The notes under the pieces: model-generated
Told to the model about the DNA's origin: nothing
What the model saw: only the letters and a program-made list of their open reading frames with translations
Databases searched by the model: none
Part shown: positions 38,925 through 50,471 of the stretch, piece after piece
Position numbering within the stretch: position 1 is the stretch's first letter
How the letters are laid out: every line of letters begins with the position of its first letter
DNA from: Lactifluus volemus
Taxonomy: Eukaryota; Basidiomycota; Agaricomycetes; Russulales; Russulaceae
Assembly: GCA_022376515.1 (NCBI GenBank)
Contig: WTXI01000018.1
Location: forward strand, 496,001 to 560,000
Length of the DNA: 64,000 bases
Direction: 5' to 3'
Translations under genes and position numbers: made by a program

Positions 38925-39057
38925 TGTGACGGGGACAGTTGTTCCGGTGGCAGTGCAACCCCGTTGCCCGTTGTGTGTTCAATGAGCGCCCAGCGCCCAT
39001 CACTTTTTAGCATAGGCGCTCATTATTTATGTCTTCCTAAACCCTTTACTTCAAGAC
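38925..39057. promoter_or_regulatory. Short bidirectional promoter
   Basis: Only 133 nt separate the start codons of MCCA (minus) and the C2-like membrane protein gene (plus). No TATA box on either strand. AGCGCCCAGCGCCCATC near 38983-38999 is a short direct repeat that might be a control site. Confidence 0.5.
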
Positions 39058-41101
39058 ATGTCCGACCAATTAATTGGCCTTAATGAGTAAGTTATGCTCG
39101 ACGCCTAGGCTTCTCCAATTCCCTCTCTTACGGTTTTCTATTACTCGTCTCATCTAGGCCATGGCAGTTAACTGGTACGTATCCTTCGTTCATAATAAAG
39201 TTGCGTCTTCTAATCTACCCCGCGCCTAGTCCTCCGGTCTCAGAACTTTGGCTTGCTGCGACCTGAAAAGTCCTGGCGACCCATCATCACCCTGGAGGTC
39301 GATGGTCAACACAAACACGAAGTTATGCTTGGCACAGACGGTCAGAATCCGAACCAAAGGGACATTATGCTTCTGTGCGTTGCATGAAGCGCCTTGTGTC
39401 AATGGTCCTGACCCCCACAGTCATCACGCACACCACCAGACTTGTATTAGGCTTGACGTTTGGCACAAGTCCCAAAGTAAGGCCAAAAGTCGGAAGCGTC
39501 GCCACCATGTTGCAACAATCGTGATGCCCCTCGGGGAGGTCTTGAAGAAGCAGGGCACGGATACACGTGCGCCATCACTTGCTCTTCGCGTGCGATGCTC
39601 ACTCAGCTTTCAGACGTGGAGCTTCGGTTGTCCGGTATCCCTGCTTCACGAAAAAAGTCTGCAGCACAAAAACAGCAACGCTGTGCTTCTATCATCATTC
39701 GATTACGACCTCCACCACCATACCTCAAGTCACCTCTGAAAGAACATGACAGTGACAAGGATGACTTCTCCATGATTAGCTCCGGTATGCCCTGGCCACA
39801 TTGTCCTTGTCTATCCACCAAGTTCTCATGTCTGCGAAGCGGACAAGTATCCTTCTGATGTCCCTGTTACACCTGAGACAGACGACCAGGAGGATCCCCC
39901 ACCATGGGCAAGCGCTGTCACCGAGGACCCGCCTAATGGTCTACGGCGACGCAAAGTCAAAGGGTATTGTATCAGCTCTGAGGAAGAGCGTTCTGGCGAG
40001 TCCGATTACTACCCCAGCGATGGCGAGGTGGAGGACACAAAAGCTTGTGATCGCTGGGAAACCTCAATACCCTACGACGACGAATCTTCGACCATCCACT
40101 CAGATTCCCTCGAGATCAGCACATATATTCACACACCCCCAGTCATCTCCATTATTCTTCCCTCCTTACTTCCTTTAACTTATGTTACCGATAACGTTTC
40201 CGTGTCATCGGGCACATCCTTCGCATCCAATGCATTCGAAACATTGACATACCACCGCGAATTACGCGAGGCGCAAGTTGATTCGGACTTTGACAGGATC
40301 CTCGCCAGACTATTGTCTGAGTGGTATTATACTGGCGCATCGGTAAACGTGATTTTCACTCTCCCTTCAAGAGGTGTCGGCTTACTTTTCATTCCAGCTT
40401 CTTTCCATCACAGCGTAGATATCTTCGTCAAGTTTATCTATCTTTCTGCATGAGCTGATGATATTTCCATAGCGTCGACACAACCGTGTTCGGCTTTTCA
40501 CCCGGGAATCTCTTCAACGTTGACAGCGTTGCAAAGCGTTCTCTGATTATCTCTAGCCTGGCTGCAGCGATTGGGCTTTTTATCGACGTGTGGTTCATAT
40601 TCGCCTACTCTGGCGCGGACGTACGAAAGTTCCAGGTTAGCCCCGTCTTAACCTCTTTCGCTCGAAAAAGGTGACTTATCTCCCACTCAGAGGCTCGCGG
40701 TGGACATTTACGGCTCGTACTTCTTCTTTGCGCTCTCGTCGCGCCTACCGCTTGTTTCCCTTTTCATCTCTGTCCTCTCCCTCGTCGGTTTCCTCTGCGC
40801 CATGGCGTGGGCTGCGTGGCCCACTGCCGTCCTCGTCATGTGCGTCTTCGCGGGCGTGCTCGTCAGTCTCCAGTTTATCGTTTACGGTTGCCACCGCATC
40901 GCGCTCGGTCTTGCGTGGATCCTGCGCGGGTTTTGGCTGGGGGCATGTTATTTTGGGAGCCGGGTCCGGGGAGTTTTCGCACGCGGCCAGGCCCAGAACT
41001 CTGATCAAGCGAGGGGAGAAAGAGGGCCAGAGATGTCGGCGCGAGGAGCCGCGCCCCCCATTTCGCCGCGCGCATCCGTTCAGGCGAGGCACACGACATG
41101 A
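39058..41101 (+). CDS. Conserved membrane protein of unknown function, C2-like N-terminus
   Basis: Nine exons (39058-39086, 39158-39174, 39230-39374, 39421-39566, 39614-39784, 39840-40342, 40398-40414, 40473-40635, 40691-41101) give 533 residues. I infer a C2-like beta domain at the N-terminus (RPEKSWRPIITLEVDGQ, HEVMLGTDGQNPNQRD, CIRLDVWHKSQSK). An acidic, Ser-rich linker follows. The C-terminal half has about four membrane segments (SLIISSLAAAIGLFIDVWFI, YGSYFFFALS, LVSLFISVLSLVGFLCAMAW, AVLVMCVFAGVLVSLQFIVY). The motif LTYHRELREAQVDSDFDRIL precedes the membrane part. Two exons are only 17 nt. The overall plan resembles an uncharacterised Agaricomycete family; function unknown, possibly membrane trafficking or lipid contact by analogy with C2 proteins. 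Confidence 0.72.
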
Positions 41102-41767
41102 AAAGCCGATGCGCAGTTCTATATCCTGTATTTAGTTGCATTCCAGCTGGTAACTTATTTAGAAGCCACACATTTTTATCCGATGAATATTCATTATCAG
41201 GTACACGTAACCATGTGGACATGGTATCTCATTTCAGCCTCGAGATGGCCCTCGCAAGCTGATTCTGGTGGGGGCTGAGAGGTCATGAAACTTTCCGAGT
41301 CAACGCTAGCATCTCGTCACCTCATCCCCGTAGGAGACGCACTGACACTGATATAGCCTCTCACACAGGGCTTCGTAATGTCTCGAATCGCTACTTCGCA
41401 TTTCCTAGTCCTTCTAGTCCAAGTACTTTAAATTTACAGTACTCTAAATTTTTCCTACGGGCGTGAACCCACTTTGCGAGCATCGTCGCCGCTATGTGTT
41501 TCCTCTTTTAACTTCCTTTTTTGGGGGGGGTTTTTTGTTTGGTTTCCTTTGTCTTGACACTCGAACTTTGCCACCTTTTTTTTCCACTTCATTTTCTCTG
41601 TAGCATCATACAGAGAGTCTGCTTTCTAATCTTCCCTTATTTGTTGAATTAGTGGCGCAGCCGCCCAAGCGCTTGTTGACACGGGATCGCGAGATTTAGT
41701 GAACTTAAAAACTCTACCCCCTCCACGGTACTAGATATATACAGTATGTAAAAACCGTTACCTTGCT

Positions 41768-41810
41768 TGCAAGGTATCAATGCGGTCGAAAATCGACCGT
41801 GTGCCTTGCA
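41768..41810. repeat. Nested perfect hairpin
   Basis: Outer arms TGCAAGG/CCTTGCA (7 bp) enclose inner arms CGGTCGA/TCGACCG (7 bp) around an AAA loop. The two stems are separated by short internal bulges, giving an RNA-like or cruciform-capable structure. Confidence 0.75.
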
Positions 41811-42119
41811 GATTCAGCAAATTCTATTGGTCCGGATCATTTCCGATCTGTCTTCTGATTGGTGGATCTATATGATTATGTCTCCATTTGGAGTTTGATG
41901 TTTGTAATTTGATATGGTTACAATATATTTTCTAACTGAGATAATTGGGATATTTGGCTGTCTGCACGATATACTCATAGTAACTGTACACACACAGCAC
42001 ACAAACTTAGACTGTCAATACAACTCAAATTGAGGTACTTATAATCTGAGAAAGTAAGGCCCGGGGTTCATTCACCAAGGTAGTGCCGGAGTGGCACATG
42101 CAGGGGGCACCAAGGGGAG

Positions 42120-42320
42120 GTATCAGAGGGGGGGATGAAGGGTTGCAGCAGTGGTGCCCCACAACGGCGGCATCGGGACAGCAGCGGCGGTGGTGGCGGG
42201 GTAGCACCAGCGACGGTGGGGCAATGGCGGCGGCATTGGGGTAGCAGCAACCACGGTAGGGTAGCGGCGGCAGTGTTGGGGTAGCAGTGGCCACGGCAGC
42301 GGTGGCGAGGGGAGGGGGGA
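42120..42320. repeat. GC-rich imperfect tandem repeat
   Basis: Recurring TGGGGTAGCAG and GGCGGC blocks spaced about 35-40 nt, interleaved with CCACGG. Units are diverged. Reads as Pro/Pro-Pro-Leu low complexity on the minus strand; not a gene. Confidence 0.55.
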
Positions 42321-43841
42321 CCCGGGCAAAATATTGGGGAGACATCACGCAAGTGCCCCAGTCACAGGCGTCAGGCGTCAGGCGTCGGACGGTCACAAAA
42401 GCGACGCCCGAGCAACCGTGACGCCATGGAATGTCCATGCGTAACGACCCCCTCAGTGCGGGCCATCCCTCAAAGGAAAAGGGAAGTCAGTGTAAGCAGT
42501 TAAAGAAAAAGTTACGACACACCAGCATGTATCATACTAACAAGAAATCAACAGAGTTGTGGTGGCAACAGGGGGCGGGCGATGGTGGCGACCGAGACAA
42601 CGCGAGGGAGGAGGCGAGGATGGCGAGAGATGGCGAGAGAGGGGGGGGGGGGAAGACAGCGACAGCTGACACGAGAGGAGGCAGAGTGGAGGGCGGGTGA
42701 TAGCGATGACAGCCTCAAAGGGGACGCGGACGCAGGGGAAGAATGGAAGGTAAGGTAAGGGTCAGTGTAAGAAGGCAAAAAATATATCTTGACGCACTTG
42801 CATGGACCATGCTCACAGAGGCATGGGAGTACGTTGCTTGAAGAACCACCACATCCTCTTGTTGATGGAAGTGACACCTTTGACTGTGTACTTGGCTTAG
42901 ACCGTGAACGATGAAAATTTGTCGTCGCCCCCTCCCAGCGACACCGGCGTCCCTCGGGCCGGGGCCCCTACTCCCAGTCGGGAAGTCCCATCCCAACACC
43001 CCCTTGAGTACCCTGTCGACAATTGTTGATGGTGGGGCTCCATCGAGTTTTTTTATTTGACTGGAATTAGATTGATCACTGAAAATTTTTTGTGCGACCC
43101 GCCTACAAGCAAGGTCGATGTCGACACCGTCGGCATTTCTAGTACTCAACGGTGCTCAAATTTTCGACAACCGATATTTTGACTGTGCGTGATCGTCGTC
43201 AGATATTTTGGCTGTTCACTAGTTCACTGACTGAGTTCTGTCGGAAGGTCCACAAACTAAACCACCTTACATGCTCGAGTCCCCTTGGCACAAGCAACAA
43301 AGATAACAACTTCAAGTTAAATGCCGGCCCGATCACTCGCAGTCAGTCCAGTAGTTTTCGTCATGACGTTGTCAATTAGTGCGGCGGGTGCAGTCTCAGC
43401 TAGGAATGTCTATTCCGCAACATTGTAATTGTGCAATCATCGTTTCCGCGGGTTTAGGCTGCGGTTCTACAGAGCAAGGTGGCGCTGATTCTTTCTCATC
43501 TCTCAGACATTTCTAGCTGAATTTAAATAACTGTCTGAGAATGGAAGTCGGTCATAACGGATGACCTCTCATATTAATGAGCGGCGTCGATATATGACGT
43601 TCCTTTTGCCCATAGTCCGCGGCCTTTCACTTGGTACCCCCCACAGCGCTCTGGGGGAAGAAGTTGCCCCAACGATTTTCAAGGTTCCTGACCTATCTAG
43701 GCTTGCTCATGCTTCTCATATTGTACACACCGCGGCTCCGGCAGACGAACCACCGACTCGGGACATATTTTTGTCGACCGACCGACCTCTTAAGTTAATT
43801 TTTGAGAGCCCACGATCCGCCGCATCGCCCTGCTGAGTACC

Positions 43842-45188
43842 ATGGGCCTATCCCTCGAAGAGTCTCAGTTGCTATCACTGGCCTCGACCACATTCCTTTA
43901 TGGTGCGTCCTGAAAATGTCTCGACAGTCATCCCGTATTCCCTTACAAGCCCATGGATAGGCTTATTCTTCTCTTTGTTTCTCGTCACGTGTGTTGTTAT
44001 GTCTCGGGGTGTGACGGAGGATATTCGTCAACAGCGCACAAGGATTCTTCCTGTATCATTCTTGATGCTTTTGGTGGCCACCATGGTATGATCTGATCTC
44101 GCATGCCCCCCTCATTCTGTCAACTTGGTGCTTCTCTAGCACATCATCATCCTCTGGGTCCGAGGAGTGCTAGGGTTCATTGTTCAAAAACGAGGTAGCA
44201 CCCAGGCCTTCTATGAAGACATCTCGGACCCAACAACACTTATCAAAGTGTCCTGCATGTGTCTCCAGATGATACTAGGAGATGCAGTGGTTGTGAGCGG
44301 ATGTTTTATTTCGGTCTGGTTCCCTTATTCATGTTCGAAGGTTTGGCGACTCTACGTGGTCTATGACAAACAACTATTGGTGGTCATTCCAGCAATCCTT
44401 CTCGTAACTATTTACACAGGTACGTAAACGGAGATCCGGATCGTGTTAGCCCGCGCTCAACGTTTCTTACTTCTAAGCGGTCGCGTGTGTCACCAACACG
44501 TTGATGGCGAAGGCGCGCCCTGGCACCGACATTTTCCACGTGGCGAAGTCTTGGATCACTGCGTATTTTTCGCTGACTATGTCGACCAATGTCATTTGCT
44601 CAGGTGAGCATATCTTCATGCATTCCATTGTTCCCAATGGTTGTTTCATACGCAAAACACGCAAAATAGGCGCAATCGCATGGCGGATATACCTTGTCGG
44701 AAAACCTTTAAGAAGGACGACAAGTCTCTGGCCCATTATATTTATCATTGTCGAGAGCAGCGCACTGTATGCTATCGGTGTAACCGCGGCGCTCGCATCC
44801 TTCCTCAGCGGCAGTAATGGGCAGTACATAGCTGTGGAAGCGCTCGTCCCACTCGTTGTAAGTTATGCCTCGCACCTCTAGGTTTTTTTTTCAATTCGTA
44901 GCGCTCACCCACGCCCAGGGCATCGTCTTCTCTCTGATCGTGCTCCAGATTCGCTTTCACATTGACACAACCACCACCACCTCGAGTGGGAGTAAGTTGC
45001 CACAGCGCGGAGCGTGGGGCAGACAGTCACTTTGTGCTGGGAGTGGGGAAGAGCTAGAGTTTCATGTCCGACCGCGATCGGTTCAGATGGCTGTTCACAT
45101 CTCGAAGCAGACGCACACTTATTTATCAGCAGGTGAGAAGAGTAGAGACCCGTCACCTGACTACTCGGAGCCAATTACCAAGCCCTGA
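43842..45188 (+). CDS. Multi-pass membrane protein of an uncharacterised basidiomycete family
   Basis: Best model: exons 43842-43902, 43928-44085, 44140-44292, 44341-44419, 44478-44603, 44670-44857, 44919-45188 (344 residues). Hydrophobic segments are spaced like a 6-7-span protein: WIGLFFSLFLVTCVVM, VSFLMLLVATMHIIILWVRG, LIKVSCMCLQMILGDAVV, LLVVIPAILLVTIY, ITAYFSLTMSTNVICS, LWPIIFIIVESSALYAIGV, GIVFSLIVLQIRF. The motifs FYEDISDPTTLIK and the conserved WRIYL/VWRLYVV strings recall a large Agaricomycete family of unknown function. The first intron would be only 25 nt, so the N-terminus is uncertain; translation could instead start at 43900 in the exon 2 frame. The hydrophilic C-terminal tail is read without a further intron. 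Confidence 0.7.
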
Positions 45189-46829
45189 TTGAGTTACACA
45201 TTTGGGGTCGTCATCTCTCTCCTTCCGTATACCATACCCAAGTTGACCCACTCCATCACGTCTCTCGCCCGATCTAACAGTCATTCGGGTTATTACGTAA
45301 GAACGTTGTCGAAGAATTCATTGAGCATTTGTTTATGGATGTTTGTATTAGTCTAACTTGAATTATCGCTGCGCTAGTCCGTTTGATTGGGAACTCTGGT
45401 AAGGCCTCAAGACTAGACCTTCTCGTGCATCTGGGTTTTTGTCATCACGCAAACCAGCAAACACTTGAGGTTCACACTGGCAATATCTTCTGCGCCTAGT
45501 ATTGGATACTCCTTTGGATCCAAAGGGTTTTAGGGTCATTTCACCGCGAGCTCCGTTGATGCTATGTTCAACTTTGAACCTCGAATATGTTTTTTTTTTT
45601 TCCTTTAAGCGGCCTGTTACTGATCGTGTCGTTTTTGGTGACATATACAACGAAGTTGGTGCCTGCACCTTCATGGACTCGGACTACCCATCTGATCTGA
45701 CATTCCAAGCGATCGCTCGCTAACAATTCCAGTACAGAATTTCGCTAATTCTTCCAACTGCTTCGCGAATCGAAGGTGTCCGTTTCCCACTTTGCTATGG
45801 CTTCGTTCTTCACCGATCCATTTGTTCTCTGCTTCGACGGGGCAGCCGTCGTATGTGACGGTGTTGTCCCACCCACCAGCCACGACGTATTGGCGGTCTT
45901 GAAGAGAAAACGGCGCATGCTCGTTAGAAGGAGCCATCATAACGGAAGACACCTTGTACTAATTTACTACCGTCGATTTCCGGCGCTGCTTTGCTTTTGC
46001 ATGGCCATGTTCTGTAGAAGCCTGAGGCATCGTTATCTCAGGTTCAAAATGCTGTGTCCTCTGCCTTGGAGACGGGAGAAATTCATTTCACTTCCAAGCG
46101 TGAAGCTGGCATGACTCGGATACAGTACTTGACTCGGCCTGGGAGACGGGACGAGGCTCCACCTGTCCATGTTGCTCGTCCGGCCGGGGCATCGGAACTT
46201 TGTACAGGTGACCTTATCATCACCTTTGGTCCAATATATCCCCTTTCGACTTTACTAACCATCCTCTATCTGAAGCAGGATTAATATCCCCCGCAATAAA
46301 TGTCTCATATTGTCAATAATCTGACACCACTATCGATCGTTATCCACATGATCACAAACCAAGGTCGCGGGATAAGTTACGCCGGGCCACGCCGTCCGCA
46401 TGGTGTCAAGATCCAGTCGGAGGATCTGCAGAGTGCAGCACTCTTACCCTACCAGCTCAAACCCGAGTTCATGTACTCACGATTATGGAGAACTTCAAGT
46501 TTCGACAGGTCCCCAGTTAATAATATAAGTCAAAACACTTGTCGCAGGTCTTTGTATGATTGATACACATCCAGCAATGTAGCCACCTCTCAGACATGTA
46601 AAATTTGTCATTATGTCTTTACACATACGGTTACACTGGCAGGTACCCTGTCACAATCGAAGAGCCCTCTGAATGCTTGAAAACGTTCTCATCATTAGAA
46701 ACTATGAACTGATAAAGACGTGATATAGCGCAAAACAGGAACCCCTCAACGAGACCAGCCCTGAAAATCGTGTGCCATCTCTCGATGAGCTGTTACAACA
46801 ACAGTCACCTGCAGATTGCACAGGAAAAA
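45189..46829. other. Mostly intergenic; possible unrecognised gene
   Basis: Contains the weak gene model below and otherwise nothing I recognise. The right end is the 3' flank of the U2 gene. Confidence 0.35.
45776..46325 (+). CDS. Possible spliced gene of unknown function (weak)
   Basis: Three frames can be joined at acceptable sites. A start region near 45776 runs into KRKRRMLVRR. After TTCTGTAG at about 46017 comes KPEASLSQVQNAVSSALETG, then REAGMTRIQYLTR. It splices at GTGACC (46208) to GCAG (46279) and ends GLISPAINVSYCQ. The middle exon has protein-like composition, but I recognise no domain and the 5' end is unsupported. Confidence 0.25.
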
Positions 46830-47034
46830 GCAAGGATGAATCCCCCGACGACACAAGCCGGTAGTGCAGCAGCGAGGTCATCACGTCCCAGGGTTGCAAG
46901 CAGAGCCCAGAAGGAACAGAGGCGGCAAAAATTAGATAACCAGATAATGGGGGCGGTGCCCCCATAATAGTGGTTAAACTATTAAGAACAGATACTACAC
47001 TTGATCTAAGCCAAAAGGCCAGAGTGGTAAGGAT
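46830..47034 (-). ncRNA. U2: U2 spliceosomal snRNA
   Basis: The minus strand begins ATCCTTACCACTCTGG and continues with the near-invariant U2 core CCTTTTGGCTTAGATCAAGT and GTAGTATCTGTTCTT. That core includes the GTAGTA that pairs with the intron branch site. Stem IIa follows (AATAGT...ACTATT), then a GGGGGC/GCCCCC hairpin and an Sm-protein site (AATTTTTG, about 46928-46935). Downstream stem-loops III/IV are diverged and the 3' end is approximate. A TATA box 29 nt upstream fits a polymerase II snRNA start at 47034. Confidence 0.9.
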
Positions 47035-47056
47035 TTCAGAGTCCAGGAGGCGAGGG

Positions 47057-47063
47057 TTATATA
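47057..47063 (-). promoter_or_regulatory. TATA box of the U2 snRNA gene
   Basis: TATATAA on the minus strand, 23-29 nt before the inferred U2 5' end. It lies in the 3' flank of BST1, which is transcribed in the same direction. Confidence 0.7.
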
Positions 47064-47263
47064 CACGGCAAGCTTGCGCACGGACCAGCGCGCTTATTGG
47101 TCAGGTATTCTCAGATGCCGCTACCTCGCCTTTGTTTCGATTTTCACTTCAGCTACAAGTAAGGTGGATAGTGGCTCTTTTTCGGGTGAATGGTATACTC
47201 GAAATGTTTCGGACTCTGTCCATCTTATGTGGGTCTACGGGTGATAATAAGAAAGCAGAAGTC

Positions 47264-50200
47264 CTAAGTTCGCCACTTGAGCACTCTCGACGATGATGAT
47301 GAGGCTCCCCAATACCTCGGTCCCACTCTCACAGCGATCAAAATGGACATCGCCACCCAGAACCAATCAAATACTTCATACGTATGCCGCGCACCACGTA
47401 AAAACGCGACTACTGCAGGCGGAAGCAAGCACCAACGCGCCGACACCCACTCGAGTCTTTAGCAGGTCGGCATCAGCTCGCAAGTACTCCATACCGCGAA
47501 GGAAAAGGCTCACCTCGTCCGCGGGAGGAGCGATAAGCGTGTCCACGACGCATAGTCGACTAGGATCAGGTACGGGGCGACGGACAAGAAGTTGTGGTCT
47601 CCCACACCGATCGTGTCTAATGCAGTGGGGCCAGCAGTCGCGAGCGTGCGTACCCACACTGCAAGCACCGGTGCGGTGAGGGGTAGCAACCACGTCAAGA
47701 GCAGTAGCACGTGCTCTGCATCATGCGGTGAAGCCGCGAGCAAAGCGGACATGTCCCGCGCTTGCAATGAATATCGGATCATTGACTTCCGTGTTGGGGA
47801 TGGCGAACGTAGTGGTGTGGCCACGTCAGTTGGCGAACGAACGACATACGTCGCACAAGTCACTAAATGGATGATCCAGCAACCGAGGAACGCGATCTGC
47901 CATGGGATGACGATCGCCACGAATAATAAGATTAGGAGCATGGAAAGAACGGTATTTCCGCTAATTCCAGCGTAATTTTTTCTTCTGAAATGAGGGTCAG
48001 CATGGGGAAATTTGGAAAGACTCTACAATCTGATGTACCTTGCAGCGATGCGCCCTAGTTTGCGTATCGGCCATATGACGATGCAGATCATCCACCAGCT
48101 GACAGTGACTAGACCCGTCACGAGTAGAAGAATCAGCGGAGTCAGCAGCGCAAAAGCAACCTCGCCTTCGTTCCCCAGAACGTAGTCTTTGGGTAGTGGA
48201 ACAAGCGATAGGATGAATGAAGCCCCCATAAGCGGGGGCAAAGCCTCTCGTGTGAAGAGAAAGAGGGTATCCGACACGCTCGGGAATGGAGCTTTCAATA
48301 TGCGTTAGTTTGGTCGGAGGAGTGGACGATGGTGATTCTTACCTCCGCTTTCATGTACTCCCAAAGCGGTGAACAGCGCCCACGCAACGATACCCACACC
48401 CCAGCCGGGCACAGCTGTCCAGTACCTAGTGCCTGCGCGACCAAGAGTGCCCCACCAGTCAATGCGCAGACGCAGGGAAGTCGTTTGGCAATCAGGCGAT
48501 GAGTACAGGGTAAAGTTGAAACCACGGCTGTGGGAAGAAGACGTGAATGGTGCACCCGTGTGCGTATGTAAGAGCGATGGCTGTGAGTGTGTGAGGGGGT
48601 GAAAATGGGCTTCCGAGAGTGATGTATGCTCGAGGAGTGGGGAAAAGAAAGGCTCTGTGGGGGGTAAGCGATGGTGAGACCTGAATAGAAATGGCAATGC
48701 TCACTTATACATGACTGTCCCTCTGCGTAAGTTGCGCTGACATGGTAAACCACCAGAGCATTGGACAGCAAAAGCGGGAGCCGGACTTCGGAAAGGAGAC
48801 TATTTGGATCAACTGAGATAGACATGTCTTTGAATAGAATGTCTAGGCATGCACTTTGTCAATGTCAGGGAAGGGATGTTCGAGCTAGTCACGCACCATA
48901 AACGCTGAATGTACTTATGACAGGCACATCTTCTACAAAGCCACCAAATATCCATCCGCGCTCCTCGCTGGTGGAGTACTCTATGGCAACCCATTGATGT
49001 TCGCCATTATGCTCCAGTAACGTCGCCTCAAAGACAACGACACCTTCCGACTCGTCAACACCTTCATATGGGACAGGAAATGGCTTTTCTGGAGAGGCAT
49101 TGGGTATAAGCTTGAGAGTGGTCGGGTGCCACTCTTCACAGACAGGGCTGAATGATGAAGTATGCCCGTCGCCAGTCCGGGAGGAGCACAACTGGAACGA
49201 CACTGATAAGGAAGATGCATGATGAGGTGCCAAGGAGAGAACCGAGCCTCCTGACACGTAGGCCACAAATTTCGTTGGAGAACTCGCCTCTGGAACGGGC
49301 ACGAGGTACACCGCTTTCGGCTGGCGCAAATTACGTAGGACCAGAGGCCCGGGAGGGAGGACGATATAGTTTTCTTGGGTCAAGTCAAGTGGTGAGGGAT
49401 AACTCAATGCAGGCGGGAGCGAGCGGCCATCGCGGAGCCAACGATCCAAGATGAAACCACTGTCCATAGGTGATGAAGCAACGCCTAACTCCAGTGCTGC
49501 TCGAGCGACGCGCCAGCGGACTTGATGACACCAGACCATAGCTTGGTGCCCCACACCCGACCAGCACCCTTCCAGGGCACTGGTGAAAATAGTCTGTCGA
49601 TACACATTCTCGTTTTCGGGTACAGGGAGAATACACGACTCGGACGGGACCATGAGATCGGTTGCGCCGCCACACAATGACAGGATGGGCGTTTCAGCGG
49701 TCGCAAGCGCAGCCTGGTTGTGATCGTAGATGGTAGCAATACGACGGTCGAAGCGGGCGGGTGGAATTTTGTGGGGAGTGGACATGGTGATGACTGCCGA
49801 GATATTTGGAGAAGGAAGGAGAGACGTAGCAACGATGCCCCCCATCGAATGGCCCATCACGATGATTGAAGTACCACTCGGGTAGAGGGAAAGAATGTAG
49901 GCTATGGCGCGGGATGCGTATTCTCTTTCAACATCCAGAGTAGGCCCATGGAGGGCGGAAAAGTCCTCGTTGTACTTAACTGATGAGCATCTAAGCGAGA
50001 GGAATGCAGTAAAGATTAAGGCACACTGGCACGCACCAGCAAAGAAGTCGAGCTGTTTGATTTCACGCGAGGTGAACTCTGGTGAGGGGACGTAAGGAGA
50101 CGTATAGTATTGTCGTGTCGCCGAAGATGCTATAGAACGGATCTGGTGTGCGGACCCAGCATTTCCGGGAATAAAAAGGACTGGGATCCCCCGTGGCTAC

Positions 50201-50471
50201 TTGGTTCGCAAGGCAAAAGATGAGTTTGAGATCAACTCACCTCGTTAACCTCCCACCCAACTTCTCTGTAAAACAAAAGAGAGTATCGCCTGGCCAAGGG
50301 CGTCCAGGATGTGTTGAATTGAGACTGGACAAGGTAGGACGGGGACATGTACGACATGCGGCATCCCTCTGGTGAGATTTTGAGAGCAGAATCGTGCGCC
50401 GCGTGGTATAGGAGGCCAACAGAGGCGATGGAAATGAGGGCCAAAAAAATAGACAAGGACTGCCTGGCCAT
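47264..50471 (-). CDS. BST1: GPI inositol-deacylase (Bst1/PGAP1)
   Basis: Eight exons (50471-50241, 50196-50037, 49979-48897, 48842-48705, 48654-48343, 48291-48039, 47984-47514, 47456-47264) give 946 residues. The ER-membrane enzyme removes the inositol acyl chain from GPI-anchored proteins so they can leave the ER. An N-terminal membrane segment (SLSIFLALISIASVGLLYHA) is followed by RYSLLFYREVGWE, GIPVLFIPGNAGS and the lipase elbow VMGHSMGG (catalytic Ser about 175). The C-terminal third has several membrane spans (LLILLFVAIVIPWQIAFLGC, HVLLLLTWLLPLTAPVLAVW, FWVAMSILIAV). The last exon depends on a CTAAAG acceptor that restores LEWVSARW and GARHTYEVF. All family landmarks are present. Confidence 0.93.

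Larger units (their letters stand above)
41102..43841. other. Intergenic, repeat-bearing
   Basis: No gene supported. It holds a G-run at 41523-41530, a nested hairpin at 41768-41810, a GC-rich minisatellite-like tract at 42120-42320, three tandem GGCGTCA units near 42366-42386 and a 13-G run at 42640-42652. Long frames on the minus strand across the GC-rich tract are low-complexity artefacts. Confidence 0.5.

Noticed and set aside
39777..39850. Apparent one-base frameshift in the C2-like membrane protein gene
   Set aside because: A 55-nt GTATGC...GCGAAG intron (39785-39839) restores the frame without any lesion.
42025..42438. 137-codon Pro-rich minus frame
   Set aside because: It is translated GC-rich tandem repeat, with several overlapping frames of similar length, so not a gene.
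43903..43927. 25-nt first intron of the multi-pass membrane protein
   Set aside because: Not rejected outright, but too short for confidence; the alternative start at 43900 avoids it. Left as an uncertainty in that entry.
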